A stretch of DNA of 64,000 bases from Ligula intestinalis. Taxonomy: Eukaryota; Platyhelminthes; Cestoda; Diphyllobothriidea; Diphyllobothriidae. This document shows, one piece after another, positions 32,548-44,459 of the stretch; position 1 is the stretch's first letter; every line of letters starts with the position of its first letter. The position numbers and the translations under genes were made by a program. The stretch lies in NCBI GenBank assembly GCA_036362985.1, contig JAYGXS010000008.1, positions 9,987,543 to 10,051,542 on the forward strand, written 5' to 3'. The notes beneath the pieces are model-generated. The model was given only the letters and a program-made list of their open reading frames with translations. It had not been told where the DNA came from and did not search any database.

Positions 32548-35500
32548 CTAAAAATGTTAAGAGACCGTTAGTGCGATCTTTGCGGTGAAAGATAAATACC
32601 GGTGTAGATAATTAAAGGGGGGGGGAATAGTACCACAAGATATGCGGAATATAGTGACTCTGGCGAGGGGCAGAACAACTTTCTTTTATCAATTGTCGTC
32701 TACAATACATAAATACTAATCAAGTCACGTAACGAGTAAAACTAGCTTGTGAATGCTTCCACTGCACGTCATTGCAAAAAAACGATATTGCCATAAGTTG
32801 ACAAAAAAAGAGCTCTGTCATCCACAAGAATGAAACCGCGGACGTTGACCGATACTTCTGCGTAGGTTCACGAGGTTAGACAGATAGTTAAATGCAGTTG
32901 ATGAACGTTCATCCGACCGCTAACGGAACTCATCGGTCCCGCTCGGTCTTAGGCCTCAACAGCGGCCCCGACAGCTCTAGCAACTGGAAGTACAGGCAAA
33001 CAATAATGCAGGCAAAGACCAGGGAGACTGGCTTATAAGCCAGAAATGACCATTCCAGTCTACCTTGTCTTTGCCTGCAATACTATCTGTCTATACTACT
33101 GGCTGCTAGGGCTGTCATCAGGGCTTCTGTCAAGGTCCAAGACAGAGCGGGACTGATGAGTTCCGTTAGCATTCGGGCTAACGTTCATCAACGAGTGTCA
33201 ATATCCCCCAAACGTAAACCGTCAAGATAACGAGCTCGTGGCTCAATGTTTAGGGCGTTCGACTCTGATCAAAAAGGCCGCGAATTAGAGGCTCGAGTGG
33301 GACACCACTTGGGTCTGGGTATGACTGGCTGACGACGGCTAATAATCCAGAAATGGCTGCATTCCAGTCCCCTCCCTCGCCTTTGCCGGCAATACTACCA
33401 GACTGCTAACTGTTAACTACATGCTGCGGTTTAGTTCTCGGCGCCTTTGACGCCAATGGGGCCGTGAGAAGTTGAGACACCTAAACATTGGCCTTGTGCT
33501 GCCTTCATCGACGTCTGCGGCTAATGCTAAGGAATACAAAACAGGCTGCCTATGGATGAACGCCATGACGCAATATACACTTACCTGCTGCGTGTACCAA
33601 TAGTACGGCTCAGGGGAAATACCCTCGCGTTTGTAGCCCGCAAGTATATCCTCGTAGCCCGTCATCCTCATGGAGCCGCCAACGATTTCTCCGACACTTG
33701 GAATCAGCAAATCCACCTATAAAAAAGTAAGTCAGCATAAAGTGGTCTGCTTAGCGGCAGAGGGAATACCACAATAACAGGCCCTGCGACGCATAACGCA
33801 GTCTGGCAGGTACATTAGGAGGCAGGCTATAATAGCAGCAGCAAGACATTTACGGGCGGTTTCCCGATAACAAAAACAGAATGACACAGCAGTGAAGGAC
33901 ACATACGGATTCAGTGACTGTCTCGTCGCCTGGGACTCTCTGCATGTAGAAAGCCTTTAGGCTGGTGGGGAATTTGATCAGGAGGATTGGCACTCCGATG
34001 GTGTCAGTCATCTGCCTCTCAGGCGCTTCGGGAATGTCGTCACCGAAGGCGAAGGGGGTCTGATCCTCCTTCTTGATGTCGTGATCATTGAGCCATTTAA
34101 TGGCATCCCGGTACTCCATCCTCTTGAATGGACGTTTCGGCGCCACGAAGTTCTGAAGAGAAGAACAGAAAAAATACGCCAACATTTTAAGCATTCTTTT
34201 TTTGCGAACTAGCATTTTGCAAATAAATTAGTATGTAAGAAAATGTGATCATCGGCAATACTATATGCTATATACTACTAACTGTTATCAATCAACCAGT
34301 ATCAATATCTCCTGACCTAAACCGGCAAGATAACGAGCTCGTGGCTCACTGGTTAGAGCGTTCGACTCTGATTAGAAGGTCGTGAGTTCTAGGCTCGACC
34401 GGGGCACCACTTGGGTCTGGGTATGACTGGCTAATAGCGGCTGATGACCCAGAAATGGCCATTCCAGTCCCCCTCGTCCTTGCCGGCAATACTATCTGCT
34501 TACTTCCTGTTCGCTTGTATTGGCAAAATTAGTATGTGCAGGACATAGGTACCACCAGTGACACTTACGGGGTTAACCTCGAGGAGGAGATCTTCCGCAC
34601 GTTTCAGGACTCGGTCGGTGACGTCAACGACCAGATCTTCGATGCTGTTCAAGAGGTCATTGAATTCAATGAAAGGCAATTCGGCCTCCACATGAAGATA
34701 TTCAGACAAATGGCGGCGAGTGCGGCTCTAGAAGGCAAGGAACATAAAAATCAGGAAATATCATTAAAAAAGACAGGCGGTGCGAGGGTGTGTTGTGTGT
34801 TGTAAAACGAACAATTACGGCGTGCTAACTGCAGAAGTTTTGAAACTTCATTCTAGCCACGACAGTCAGTCATACAACCCGGGTGCAAGTTCTTTATAGT
34901 CCTGTATAAAAATGGTGGACTTCAATATAACGTTTCGGCATCGGCAGACACAAATATGGATAAGGAAACGATCACAAAATAAGCAGAATTTATGGACGGC
35001 ATGCAATTGCGTGACGTCTCATTCAACTGCAAACGGTCATTGCCTTTTAATATTATAGATTAACTTTCCAAACAAGTATCGATCTATAAAGGAGAAACTT
35101 GATAGGTAAATAGAATAGGAGCTATTAAAGGAGGGGGTGGAGGCAGTTATCTCAGTAAGGCAGGCCATGTTACAGTGAAAGCCTGTGAAGCGTGATTGGA
35201 GGGCGGAGGCAAAGGACAGGGCAGTAGTCGGTCTTAGGGGGGAGGGAAGAAGCGTGAGAGCGAATAAGCCTTAGCTTGTAGGTTTTGAACGCAGTTCATG
35301 AACAATAACCAACATATCAGGCTAGTCTCCTGATCTTTGCCTTACTCAAAACAATTTTTCCATTTTCTGCAGGCACAAATATGTTTGGCGTAATATATAT
35401 TCGTGGGCGCATACTAGTAGTTGTCATAATGTAGCAGTGGGCTATGTAGCAGCCCAGATGGTGAGTTCACATTTAGGATGAAAGTATCCAAAACCCAAAG

Positions 35501-38500
35501 CTTACAAAGGACTTCTGCGGGTCATTCTGGTAGGATGCAAGGCATTCACAGTCGCCAGCAGAGAAACTGCGAAAGTGTGTATGTGTGCGTTGGCGTATAG
35601 ATTTGGGAGCGATAAAGGGGTAGAATTGTCATACCTTTTCTGCGCGATAGCTGCGAACCATGCAGAAGCAGTCACCAACAGCGGGGATGCAGGTCTCGAG
35701 GTACAACTGGCTCGACTGTGTCAGGTAGGCATTCTCACCAAAGTAGTTGAAGTTGAAGAGGGTGGAGCCACCTTCAACTTGGGTTTGGACGATTGTTGGA
35801 GGGTGGACCTAATGAAAGAAAAAACAGCAATGCGTGATTAAAGGTACCCATTCGATTGATGTATTTGGTACGCCTGTGCTTATGCCTGATCTGGCCAGCC
35901 TCGACCATTTCATGTAGTGTACCTTTCTCCAGGCGTGACGATTTGCAGTGATGGCATATTAACTTAGCATCCTTGCCAACATTATGCTTTAGCTTCAATG
36001 TCAATTGAAAAAAGATAAATCAAGCTCAATTCGAGGGTACTCCTCCTATTCTGATTTTTCCATCCGTTTCTGTCCATACTATCTCAGTCGCGGGGTTGGG
36101 GCTATTAAGGAGCCTGGCGTACGAAGAAGCCCTACTACGATATCGGAAAGCAGTTCTGAGTTCGCCCAACCCGGCGGGGGGACAATTCAGAAATGAAGGT
36201 TAACATAGAGGTAGGCTCCAAAATAAGAGCACGAAGATCGGATACATAGTAATGAAGCACCGTGCATGCCGGGAAAACCTAAATGGAACAGAATCTATAC
36301 GACATGCGTGCCTTGGGTGTAAGATTCAGTCTGTCATCGGCCATCGATTTCGATGAAGTCCATTATACGCACCAACAGGTTGGTGTAGCTTTAAAGTGAT
36401 AGCGGACGTATTTAGCGCCAACCGAACTCTTCACCTTCACCACCTTAGACGGTGGTGATGACCAACAATTCATCCGGAAGGTTAGAACAAAAGATCGGGT
36501 AGAATCGACCTCACCTTACATCTTCTCATCCATTTTGCATCGGTGGCAAAAACGAGTCGCGTCGATCGAGCGAACATGGATTTTATCGCAGCCATTTGTT
36601 AGGCCCTCCTTACATAGTAACAATTTACACTTCGTGGTCCAATTGAAGAGAAAACTTCCAGCTGTGCGTCTGCCGCGCAGAGCTCTTATGCGTTGCAACA
36701 GTCACAGAGACAGGACGACAACTGATTGCCAGCGCCTTTTCTCAAAACGACTGAAGAAGCACGAAGCAACTACTAACACACTAGGACATTCTGAGATAAA
36801 GTGGTAGCACGCAATGCCCGGACTTTGGTAGCTGGGAAAATCTTGAGTCTACAGTGCTAGTGTGGCGGACAGCCACAATGCCTGTCCCCCCCCTTCCCCT
36901 TCGTTCTGCAATGCCCGCGTTCCTCCAAGTCATTTGTCTTTGCACGCGACTGTTCCAAACGGTGACTTAACGACCACTTGACCGATATTCACTCACTCAC
37001 ACACGTGCTTTACATCCACGCACGCCTGCTTAAGTGCCACTTGAATTCACCACACCTCGGCCGATGCAGCAAAGACCTTTACGGACGACATCCGCCCTGC
37101 AACACACCAATGACAGAACACTTCAACTTGCTCCGCAATCCTTCTAAAAGCAGCCTTAATCACCCCACACAACACTCAGTCGACTCTCTCGGGCCTGGCT
37201 GGACGCAGTCAGGATCAGCCCTGGCTTCGCCAGTAGCCACTGCCACCTGACACAGCAACTCAGGGTTCTGTACACAAAAACCATCATTCTGGTGACACTT
37301 GTGTTTCCCCTCCAACCTGGGATTCGACCTGATGATTGTAGTGATCCAGACACAACCATTACTTAGGTCGCGGAAAATAGGGTTATTCACACAGGTGGCA
37401 GACTTTGACGGTAAAACATCTCGGTAGGAAGCCGTCTGGCCCAGTTCTGTCCTGTTTTACATAGTCTTACGCTATGCTTCTAGTATTTTACAGCTTTTAA
37501 GACGCAGAATTTGATGCGGACCTTACGCTTATAATTTGCTGGGAAGCCTTAGGATACATTTAAAACGGGTCGACTGGAACGGCTTATTTGTCTGAGGCTA
37601 AGATCCTGAGCGGACACGAGGCAAAAGTAAAAAGCATTAGCGGGTGGATTTGCAGGAGAAGCGCTAACAGCATACCCTTGCAAAAACACACAAACAGTGA
37701 CGGGTCGAAAAACACCATAGAATCGAAGTTCTTACCTCAGTATACCCTCTATCCCGATAATGGTCACGGAAGGCCTCTGTGATGATGGAGGTGATCTTCA
37801 GAATCTTTGAGCTCTATAAGTGAAAAGAAGAACGCAAGCAGAGGCTAGGGGAAGAGGAAGCCAGTCATCAGCCAGTGAAATGAAGCGATAACAAAACACT
37901 AACATTCATCCCTCGAATTACGAGATGTCTGTTATCCAGCTGGAGATCGACTTCGCTATCCTTTGTGAGAATAGACTCGATGCCACCAGCGGGGGCCTTT
38001 CCGATGCATTCCCAGTAGTCAGCCTGTAGCTCAATGCCCCCAGGTGCGTTCTGGCCTTCAGGCACCTTCACTAATTTTCCGCACACGAAGAGCGAGGACT
38101 CCGGTGATAGGGTCAAAGCGTCGGCAGTGAGGCACTAGAAGGAAGCATGAAGAATTAATCAGGGGTTTTGAGTAAAAACTTCGGTCGAATAAAATTTAAA
38201 AAAGGTGGAGACGAGTTTCCTGCCAAGCTCAGAGGCGGTACGCTGTTGTGACCATGTCAAATTTACACTGGGATGCTGACTGACTTACCTACACTACGCC
38301 GATGAATATCTCGGGTGAATGAGGCCTACAAACGCGGATGGGCAAAATAGTTTCGAGCAGTGGTTCAGATTCGGAAAAGGCATTCCTCGGAGTTTAAGGG
38401 CTATCAGCATGGAATGTACAATGCGAACAAGGTTGGAACAAATTTACAACCAAATGGGCAGAACGGGGGAGGGGCGGCATTACTATCCAGTTTACTGTGC

Positions 38501-40105
38501 TCGCAGGATTTTCCACAGCCCGGATGCCCATAGATCCATCGCTATGCCGGACATTCTTTCGACTGGTCCTTCTGCACGATTTTTAATGCCAGGCTGCTGG
38601 TGACAACGAGGGGGCATTGAAAACCGTTACCTGAAAATAGGACCCCGAGTGATTTACACAGACCTCGTCTAGAATGAGACGGCGAGCAAGCGACGTCAAA
38701 ACATGGCGGAACATAGTAGGCCGTTAGATAAATACCGGTAAGGTTATCCGGCTCGACATAACCCTTGAAGACATGAAGGCGGTTCTAGAGTCTTGGGTGT
38801 TTGGTTTTCATCGTTAAAGAGCAGAGTAGATGGAAACCTACGAATTAGCCGTTACCGATCAGTGACAGAGGCAAAATGCGCGACAGCCGAAAGCGAGCTA
38901 AATCAGACGTGGTTACAGCCATGCCAACAACAAGCGGCGCAATTTGAGAACCTGGGTGGAGGCTGAATGGACCGAAACATGTGGTTAGAAGGGTGCGCTG
39001 CAAAGACCGCATTGCTGTGGTAACACAACACCTAAATATTTTTTCATTTATACTTAGTAAGCAGAGTGAAGATCTTCGATTTCTCGCGTGTTGAGGGCAG
39101 ATCATCTACATAGGAAAGCCCAAAGACCCACAATTACTTTTCGGAGAATTATTTAACTTAAAACAGTGGCCCAGAACGACGCCTAAAGAAATCTACCGGT
39201 CCTGTATTCCTTAATGAAGTTGGATGGGCAGCGAGGGTTAGGAGCAGCGATGATGGAAATCAACATATTACGATCACGCGAGCTACGACCAAAATGTTTT
39301 TTTTTCGATCGGCTTTTGGGCATAAGCCATAATTTTTTACGGGGAAAGAAAATAGGTTCCATAGCACCGACCAAAACTGTTTTAACGCTAGCTATGACAA
39401 AAAAGCAAGCGTCAAGTAGAACCCCGCTGAGAACAAATACTGAATAAATGCACAAAGTGGCAAATAAGGTGGGAACTTACCAAATTATCAGTCAACACGC
39501 ACTGCAGAAAGCCGGTACCATCACGCAGCAGAATGAACATCAGCTTCTTGCTCTGACGTCGGACTTGGTGCGCCCAACCGTAGACCTTGACGCGCTTGTC
39601 AACTAAATCCTTTAGTTGGCGAATTTTGGCCAGTTTTGCGGCCGGAAGCGACTTGTCCTCTGTTATGACCAGAGCTTCCAGCGCCTCCCCGGCAGCAGTC
39701 ACGCCATCGCTTTTGGTGGCAGCCGGCTGTTTGGGCTTTTATACAAAAATAAACGGCAGTATTAGCATAACAAACGTCGATAAGAGATTTTGACGACTAG
39801 GAACAGTCCGCCTAGTCCGTAGTTAGAAGGAAACTCACCTCAGCCTTTGCCTTGTTCTGAGCAGTTTTAAAGTTTTTGAGGTTCTTCTTCAGCCTCGTTT
39901 TCGGTATCGGCATCCAGCGCTCCTCAGTACCGTCAACAAAGATGCAAGTACTCGCAGGAACCTCGCCATTCAACGACTTCAATGCACGCGCAACGGACTT
40001 AAAGGGGTGTTGTTCCGAACCATTACCCTTGATGTCGTCACCATCCTTGTCGGAGACGTACAGCTTTGGTGGGGCTAAAGAGACCAAAATGGAGTGAGGC
40101 TGCAT
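32416..40105 (-). CDS. NARS1: Cytoplasmic asparaginyl-tRNA synthetase, nine exons
   Basis: Charges tRNA-Asn with asparagine in the cytosol for translation. Joined exons (40105-39839, 39726-39481, 38134-37904, 37813-37736, 35808-35635, 34727-34569, 34152-33907, 33716-33585, 32547-32416) give about 554 aa, close to the usual animal length of about 550. In order: an animal-type N-terminal domain ([23 protein letters not shown]; residues 1-100), a lysine/alanine linker, the OB-fold anticodon-binding domain ([20 protein letters not shown], about 130-250), then the class II core. The core carries [16 protein letters not shown] (277-292), motif 2 [20 protein letters not shown] (326-345) and motif 3 GGYGLGFER (520-528). 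All eight introns are GT..AG and phase 0. The start is uncertain: ATG at 40105 is used, an in-frame ATG at 40150 is possible, and an acceptor-like CTTTAG before 40074 allows an unseen upstream first exon. Confidence 0.95.
32880..33060 (-). mobile_element. SINE module, left half of an inverted pair (NARS intron 8)
   Basis: On the minus strand it shows the shared blocks GCCAG..CTGG, 'gtctccctggtctttgcctgcat', GATGAGTTCCGTTAGCGGTC and 'gaacgttcatcaact'. It abuts the plus-oriented copy that starts at about 33030, forming a large imperfect palindrome. Confidence 0.65.
33030..33420 (+). mobile_element. tRNA-derived SINE, composite copy (NARS intron 8)
   Basis: The order is: body end (CCAGAAATGACCATTCCAGT, CCTGCAATACTATCTG); second module (GCTGTCATCAGGGCTTCTGT, GATGAGTTCCGTTAGC, 'acgttcatcaacgagtgtcaata'); tRNA-like head (GAGCTCGTGGCTCAATG, TTCGACTCTGATC); and a second body (GGGTCTGGGTATGACTGGCT, ending CCGGCAATACTACC). 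This is a dimer-like arrangement. Confidence 0.75.
33585..33716 (-). CDS. NARS1: NARS exon 8
   Basis: 44 codons, [18 protein letters not shown] to YYWYTQQ, containing the GEIVGGSMR active-site strand. Acceptor TTTATAG, donor GTAAGT. Confidence 0.95.
33907..34152 (-). CDS. NARS1: NARS exon 7
   Basis: 82 codons from [20 protein letters not shown] to [10 protein letters not shown], with the conserved [15 protein letters not shown] and FYMQR segments. Acceptor TCTTCAG with a good pyrimidine tract; donor GTATGT. Confidence 0.95.
34275..34503 (+). mobile_element. tRNA-derived SINE, full monomer (NARS intron 6)
   Basis: The cleanest copy. Head CGAGCTCGTGGCTCACTGGT / TAGAGCGTTCGACTCTGAT with B-box-like GTGAGTTCTAGGCTC, body GGGTCTGGGTATGACTGGCT, CCAGAAATGGCCATTCCAGT, tail GCCGGCAATACTATCTGCT. 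It sits inside NARS intron 6 opposite to the gene's direction. Confidence 0.78.
34569..34727 (-). CDS. NARS1: NARS exon 6 (motif 2)
   Basis: 53 codons, [16 protein letters not shown] onward, completing the ATP-binding motif 2 loop. Acceptor TTCTAG, donor GTAAGT. Confidence 0.95.
35635..35808 (-). CDS. NARS1: NARS exon 5 (motif 1 to start of motif 2)
   Basis: 58 codons starting [18 protein letters not shown] and ending [12 protein letters not shown]. The [10 protein letters not shown] substrate-pocket segment is intact. Motif 2 is split across the next intron. Donor GTATGA. Confidence 0.95.
37736..37813 (-). CDS. NARS1: NARS exon 4
   Basis: 26 codons: [20 protein letters not shown] and DRGYTE, the first helix of the catalytic domain. 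Acceptor TTATAG, donor GTAAGA. Confidence 0.93.
37904..38134 (-). CDS. NARS1: NARS exon 3 (OB fold end)
   Basis: 77 codons, [14 protein letters not shown] to [15 protein letters not shown]. Contains the conserved [20 protein letters not shown] stretch. Acceptor TTCTAG; donor GTTAGT, a less common but valid GT donor. Confidence 0.93.
39481..39726 (-). CDS. NARS1: NARS exon 2 (OB fold)
   Basis: 82 codons from [10 protein letters not shown] to LQCVLTDNL, with the anticodon-binding OB-fold strand motif [20 protein letters not shown]. Acceptor CAG precedes 39726; donor GTAAGT follows 39481. Confidence 0.95.
39839..40105 (-). CDS. NARS1: NARS exon 1 (N-terminal domain)
   Basis: Encodes [30 protein letters not shown] and a basic end [12 protein letters not shown], matching the animal-specific N-terminal domain of AsnRS. 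Donor GTGAGT follows at 39838-39833. Confidence 0.9.
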
Positions 40106-40290
40106 AATAGGTTCACAGAGGCATGAACATGCATACACGCAGCTGTGCATAAGTGTTCGAAGGGAAAGCTTACCAGTGAAGTTAACACACCTATTTGTTA
40201 AAGAACCCGTTGAGAAAATTCATTTTTTTCCGAAACACGGTTTTGCTATAATTTACTAGGAAAATTAACTTCTTTGATAAAATATATAGG

Positions 40291-42130
40291 ATGCCAATAT
40301 CAAAAATGAACCGGCCCGTAGACGGCGACAAAAAACATGGGAATAGCTCAGATCATCGGACGTTCTTCATCAACCGTTATGCGACTGCTGTTGAGACCTT
40401 GCTTACTTTGTCAACTAGAAACCTAGCTCGGCACGGTGTACTGAGAGTTCCTTGGATGTTTGATTCTACTGCTGACAAGGGCACATCAAGCCGTTAGCGA
40501 GGACCTTAAATTGCGGAAATTTAATCTGCAATATCGTTTAGGCTGGCTAGAACAGGTAGGGTCACAGATTTGTCCCGCTCAATTGTAGGAAGTGATGGAT
40601 ATATTTCGACCTTCAGTACCCTAAATTACGGCAGACCCAATAACTTTGCTCGGGACATCGTATGACTTGCATGTAGTGCCTATGTGTAGTGAGGAGTACG
40701 TACACGTCGGGTTGGAGGGGCAACTTTGTAGCCTGCTGATTAAGAGGAGTGTTTGTGTACCCGAGGTACCGTTTCAACTGGCAATTAACGGTCTATCAGT
40801 TTATTGGAAAACGAAGACCGACATGGGGTAATTTCAGGAAGAGTAGTTCGATCATTTTGAATCAGGTTTTCCCCACTGGCATATAGTGCGGCACTGGAAA
40901 GCCGTCTGATGTGCACGCGTACTGGATGCTCGTAGTCAAAAAGATACAAGATAATGGTATCAAGTAGAAGGATGCGATCCAAACTACTTGCATTGACATA
41001 AGAGCTGAAATGTGCGACGCTCCTGCTAGATCATTCATGAAGTAGGTTAAAAGGTGAATACCTATGACGGCTGCGAACGTTTAATCGTGGCAGGCGAATA
41101 TTATGGTAAATTTATGTATATTTGGAACAGCGAAAGGAGAGAGCAGGACTCTTTGCAGTCCGCTGACAATGAGCACCGGATTGGTAGGTCTACACTTCTG
41201 ACTTCTAATGTCCCATAGACCAAATACACCTAATTGACTTGGGTGTTGTGAAGAGGTTAATAAGGTTGTGGGTGAAGGATCGTCGTTCTAACGTCCCGCC
41301 TAAGCTGGTCACGCCGTCTGTACATAATGCGTCAGAGATGGAGGTAATAGATAATCGAGTACGAAGTATGAACGTGTATCGTCCAAGTGAATTTACCCAG
41401 CAGCGTAGGCCGTTACTTGACTTTGAGTCGTGGAAAGCGACCGAGGTTAAGCGGTTTGTAATGTACGTGTGTCGCCGTTCTGCTTGGAATCCTGCCCAAG
41501 GCTCATTATAAACTTCACTAACTTTTATTTACGGCCCCGAGACTATTAGCTACCGAGGACGCGTGCATACGGAATGATAGTCATTGTAAGCAGTTGCTTA
41601 CACTGTTTACCCCTTAGATTCTTACCGTCATATGGAAAGGAGCACATTGTGTACAATGTGCACAGCATAATGCCCATTGCCGATGACGTTCAGGGTCATG
41701 AACCCTTTGACTCCTTTTTTAAGTTCCCTTTTGAAGGTTATTTAGTCCGACTTAAGAAAATGCTCCGAAGCCCTTCGCGACCACTGCAGCAGATAGCCCA
41801 GGCACATGAGTAAGGCGGTGGCAGGTATGTACGGCCTATCAAGGGTTCCGTCATAGAAGGTACTTCGTGAACATACAGTCAGACCATTGGCATGGTTTCG
41901 AATCACCTAGGCAATACCAGTGTGAAATTTCATACTGCATCCGTGTTGACATTAATCCAGCCAACAGATAGTATGTGTAGAAAATGTACTTTCCAATGAA
42001 AGCCTAGGTCTGTGTTAAGCGTTTCAGCAGTTAACTAATGAGGGACTACTTCGACTACCCAAAGCGGTCTTCAATGTCAAAGGTGTACAAGGCTGACCAC
42101 GACAGCATTATTAGGAGTGCTCCCTTACCG
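40291..42130 (+). pseudogene. CACTA/EnSpm (TNP2-type) transposase relic
   Basis: Three separated frames match the TNP2-type transposase of CACTA elements, in order. FQLAINGLSVYWKTKTDM (about 40769-40828) fits the 'F.LNIDGLPLFKSS' region. PLLDFESWKATEVKRFVMYV (41413-41472) fits the 'LK.WKATE.R.FLLY' motif. YGKEHIVYNVHSIMPIADDV, FDSFFKFPFEGYLVRLKKML and RSPSRPLQQ (41630-41800) fit the downstream domain often annotated as DUF4218. Stops interrupt each piece and intervening sequence has decayed. No CACTA-type terminal repeats were found by eye. It lies just upstream of the NARS 5' end. Confidence 0.72.
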
Positions 42131-44030
42131 AAATCATTCACAAAGTACGTCGGCGTTCAGGTGGATACTTATTACTTATTAATCCAGATAATTGGCAGCT
42201 TGTAGGGCATTTACTGTCTTTTTGTGTATGCGAACGATGCTCTTAAACGCTACAAACACAGTCCTCATACTAAGTGGCTTGCGAACACTGAGGGGGACAA
42301 GTGGTCATAGTGATAGGATGGAAATCTTAAATGAATACATGTCGTTTTCATGTGTGTTCATAGCTACCATCATGGCTAGCCAGTAAGGAAGACAACCACG
42401 ACGCTAACGTTGGACAGTGATTGATACTACTATATAAGACCTAGAGGTTGACAATCAAGGCCAATCATCACCGGTAAGTTACGCAACACATACTGAAATT
42501 GTATGAATTACTCGAACTGAACAATATTTCCTAGGTCACCATTGCTTATGGGGACGAACTTAACGTGGGCTTATACTTGTTGGCACCACAAGTTGATGAA
42601 CGCTTATGCAGCCTCGAAAGGGCGGTGGTAACCATAGGCCGACGTGGATGAGAGGTCATTGAAAAGGACCGCCTACAGTTACCTGAAAGGGGCAATGAAC
42701 TGGTAAGTGGCAAGATCTATCGCGATATATCAAGTTAGGTCTCCTATTTGTCTTGTCTTGTAAGAAAAACGTTTTACATCTTCGCCAAACGGATTTATCA
42801 TGTCGTTACGACTAAGGTTTTAGTCTAGAATCAAACGGCATCAAATGCCATCCATTTTTTCTTGAAAAAGAAACGTGTTGGAGAAGTGTTATAAATTATA
42901 TGGATCAAATTCTGCGACTGTAATTATATAGTTAACGGTTTCAGCGACAATGGGTACGCAAACTATCCCCCTAAAACTGTTCAGAGCGATTGGAGACAAA
43001 CTGTCAGACCATTTCTCATAAATAAGACCGTCAATGGAATAATTGCTGCATTCAAAAATGCAATTAGCCATACTCTAAAGTGAAGCAATTGTTTTCAAAA
43101 AACAGCATGAACGGTGAATTACCGTCAGCCGACATCGAGAAGACACACAAGCACGTGCAATAGCCAGCAAAACGGAATCAAAAAGTGGCGGCGCGAAATT
43201 ACTGTGTATTTAAAGGCAGAAAGACGCGCGAATGCCAATGGTGGAAGACTCGAAAGTAGCGATTTCCTATTCAAGTCAGTTTCATTTAGAATGGAAGGGC
43301 ACAGCTATTATAGATTCTCCAAGGAAATAAGTATCTGAGTTATGCACGAGTAGGCTATACCAGTGTAGCAAATGCGTTTTCGAAGCAGATAAGCACCTTG
43401 AACAGACATCGATTACTCACACCGTCAACACGGAGCAAGAATTCCGTAAAATAATGGGAGTCAATGCACTTAAACTTGGCAAAAGAGCGAAAAGAACAAG
43501 CATATTCATGAAGAGACGAGAAAATTGAAGTATATTTGAGTGAACGCATAAGGTTTGCAGTATGAACGCCCGATATTACTTGACTCACTTAAGAAAACTA
43601 AACAGCTTCTGTGGGATTGGAACCTAGGACAGTGGGGCCAGAGCTTGGGTACAAACAACGATCAAAGCACCTGGGCCGTGAGACCGCAAAATAAATGATA
43701 TTATAAATTTTAGCACAGGCAACAGCACTTGGTACAGAGCAATTCATCCGTACAGACTCCAATTTATGCAGTTTTTCAGCCAGAATACGAGATGAAAGAG
43801 CGAATTGAGATGGGACAGTTAATAATACAACGTAAAAATTAAGGATCGGTGGCAGGACACATCTCAAAATAAGGGACGGACACATAATTTCTCTGGCCTT
43901 AGGAGTCTCTCTGACATCCTAGCTGCCCCTTCTCAGAAATCAGAGACGTGCCCCCTTAAACTGATCTTTTGAAAAGCCGGATCTCTGCTTCTGCTTAAGA
44001 CTTTGTTTTTTAAAGCTGCATCTATGTCAT
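42131..44030. other. No recognisable gene
   Basis: May include further decayed parts of the CACTA element. Open frames below 100 codons, none with motifs. Confidence 0.35.
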
Positions 44031-44079
44031 GCAACCACTTACATTTCTGTCGTTGGTCTGCCCACGGTTTAGCGTGGTA

Positions 44080-44242
44080 GCTATTGGTGCTGATTTGTTC
44101 ATAATTATAATTAATCCTTATTCGTTGGCTGTGTGTATTGTACACACAATGTCAGTGGGTACAACGATTTTTTATCTCTCTGAGGCATTTCATGCCGCAA
44201 CTGTCTTAAATCTCAAGTACTGTTTGCTTGCAATTGACTCAC

Positions 44243-44244
<2 letters not shown>
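44080..44244 (+). repeat. 165-bp direct repeat, copy 1
   Basis: Copy 1 of a pair (copy 2 at 44851-45015), about 96 percent identical by eye, from GCTATTGGTGCTGA to CAATTGACTCACAT. The frame (VCIVH.MSVGTTIFYLSEAF) is open in both copies. Confidence 0.9.

Positions 44245-44283
<39 letters not shown>
44243..44283. repeat. (AAT)n microsatellite
   Basis: About 13 AAT units begin exactly where direct-repeat copy 1 stops matching copy 2. Confidence 0.95.
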
Positions 44284-44284
<1 letters not shown>

Positions 44285-44376
44285 TTTTTATTATGCCAGT
44301 TTACAGGCAATTGTAAAGAGTTGGTAATGCACCTCTTGGGCGCCTTCCAACACCTCGAAGACCGGAAAAAACCTAA

Positions 44377-44459
44377 AACAAACTCCCTATTTTGTGGCCA
44401 GTATTGCTTTTGTTTCAGGTTTTTGTTTTGTCAATACTGGGCGAGATAGGGAGTTTGTT
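44377..44459. repeat. Hairpin-forming inverted repeat
   Basis: AACAAACTCCCTAT (44377-44390) and CAGTATTG (44399-44406) pair with CAATACTG (44432-44439) and ATAGGGAGTTTGTT (44446-44459) around a 25-base T-rich loop. Both perfect arms are in the correct order for one interrupted stem. Confidence 0.85.

Noticed and set aside
33150..33200. Second hammerhead ribozyme at CTGATGAGTTCCGTTAGC in the SINE
   Set aside because: There is no GAAA after a stem II, and other SINE copies read CAGATGAG at the same place.
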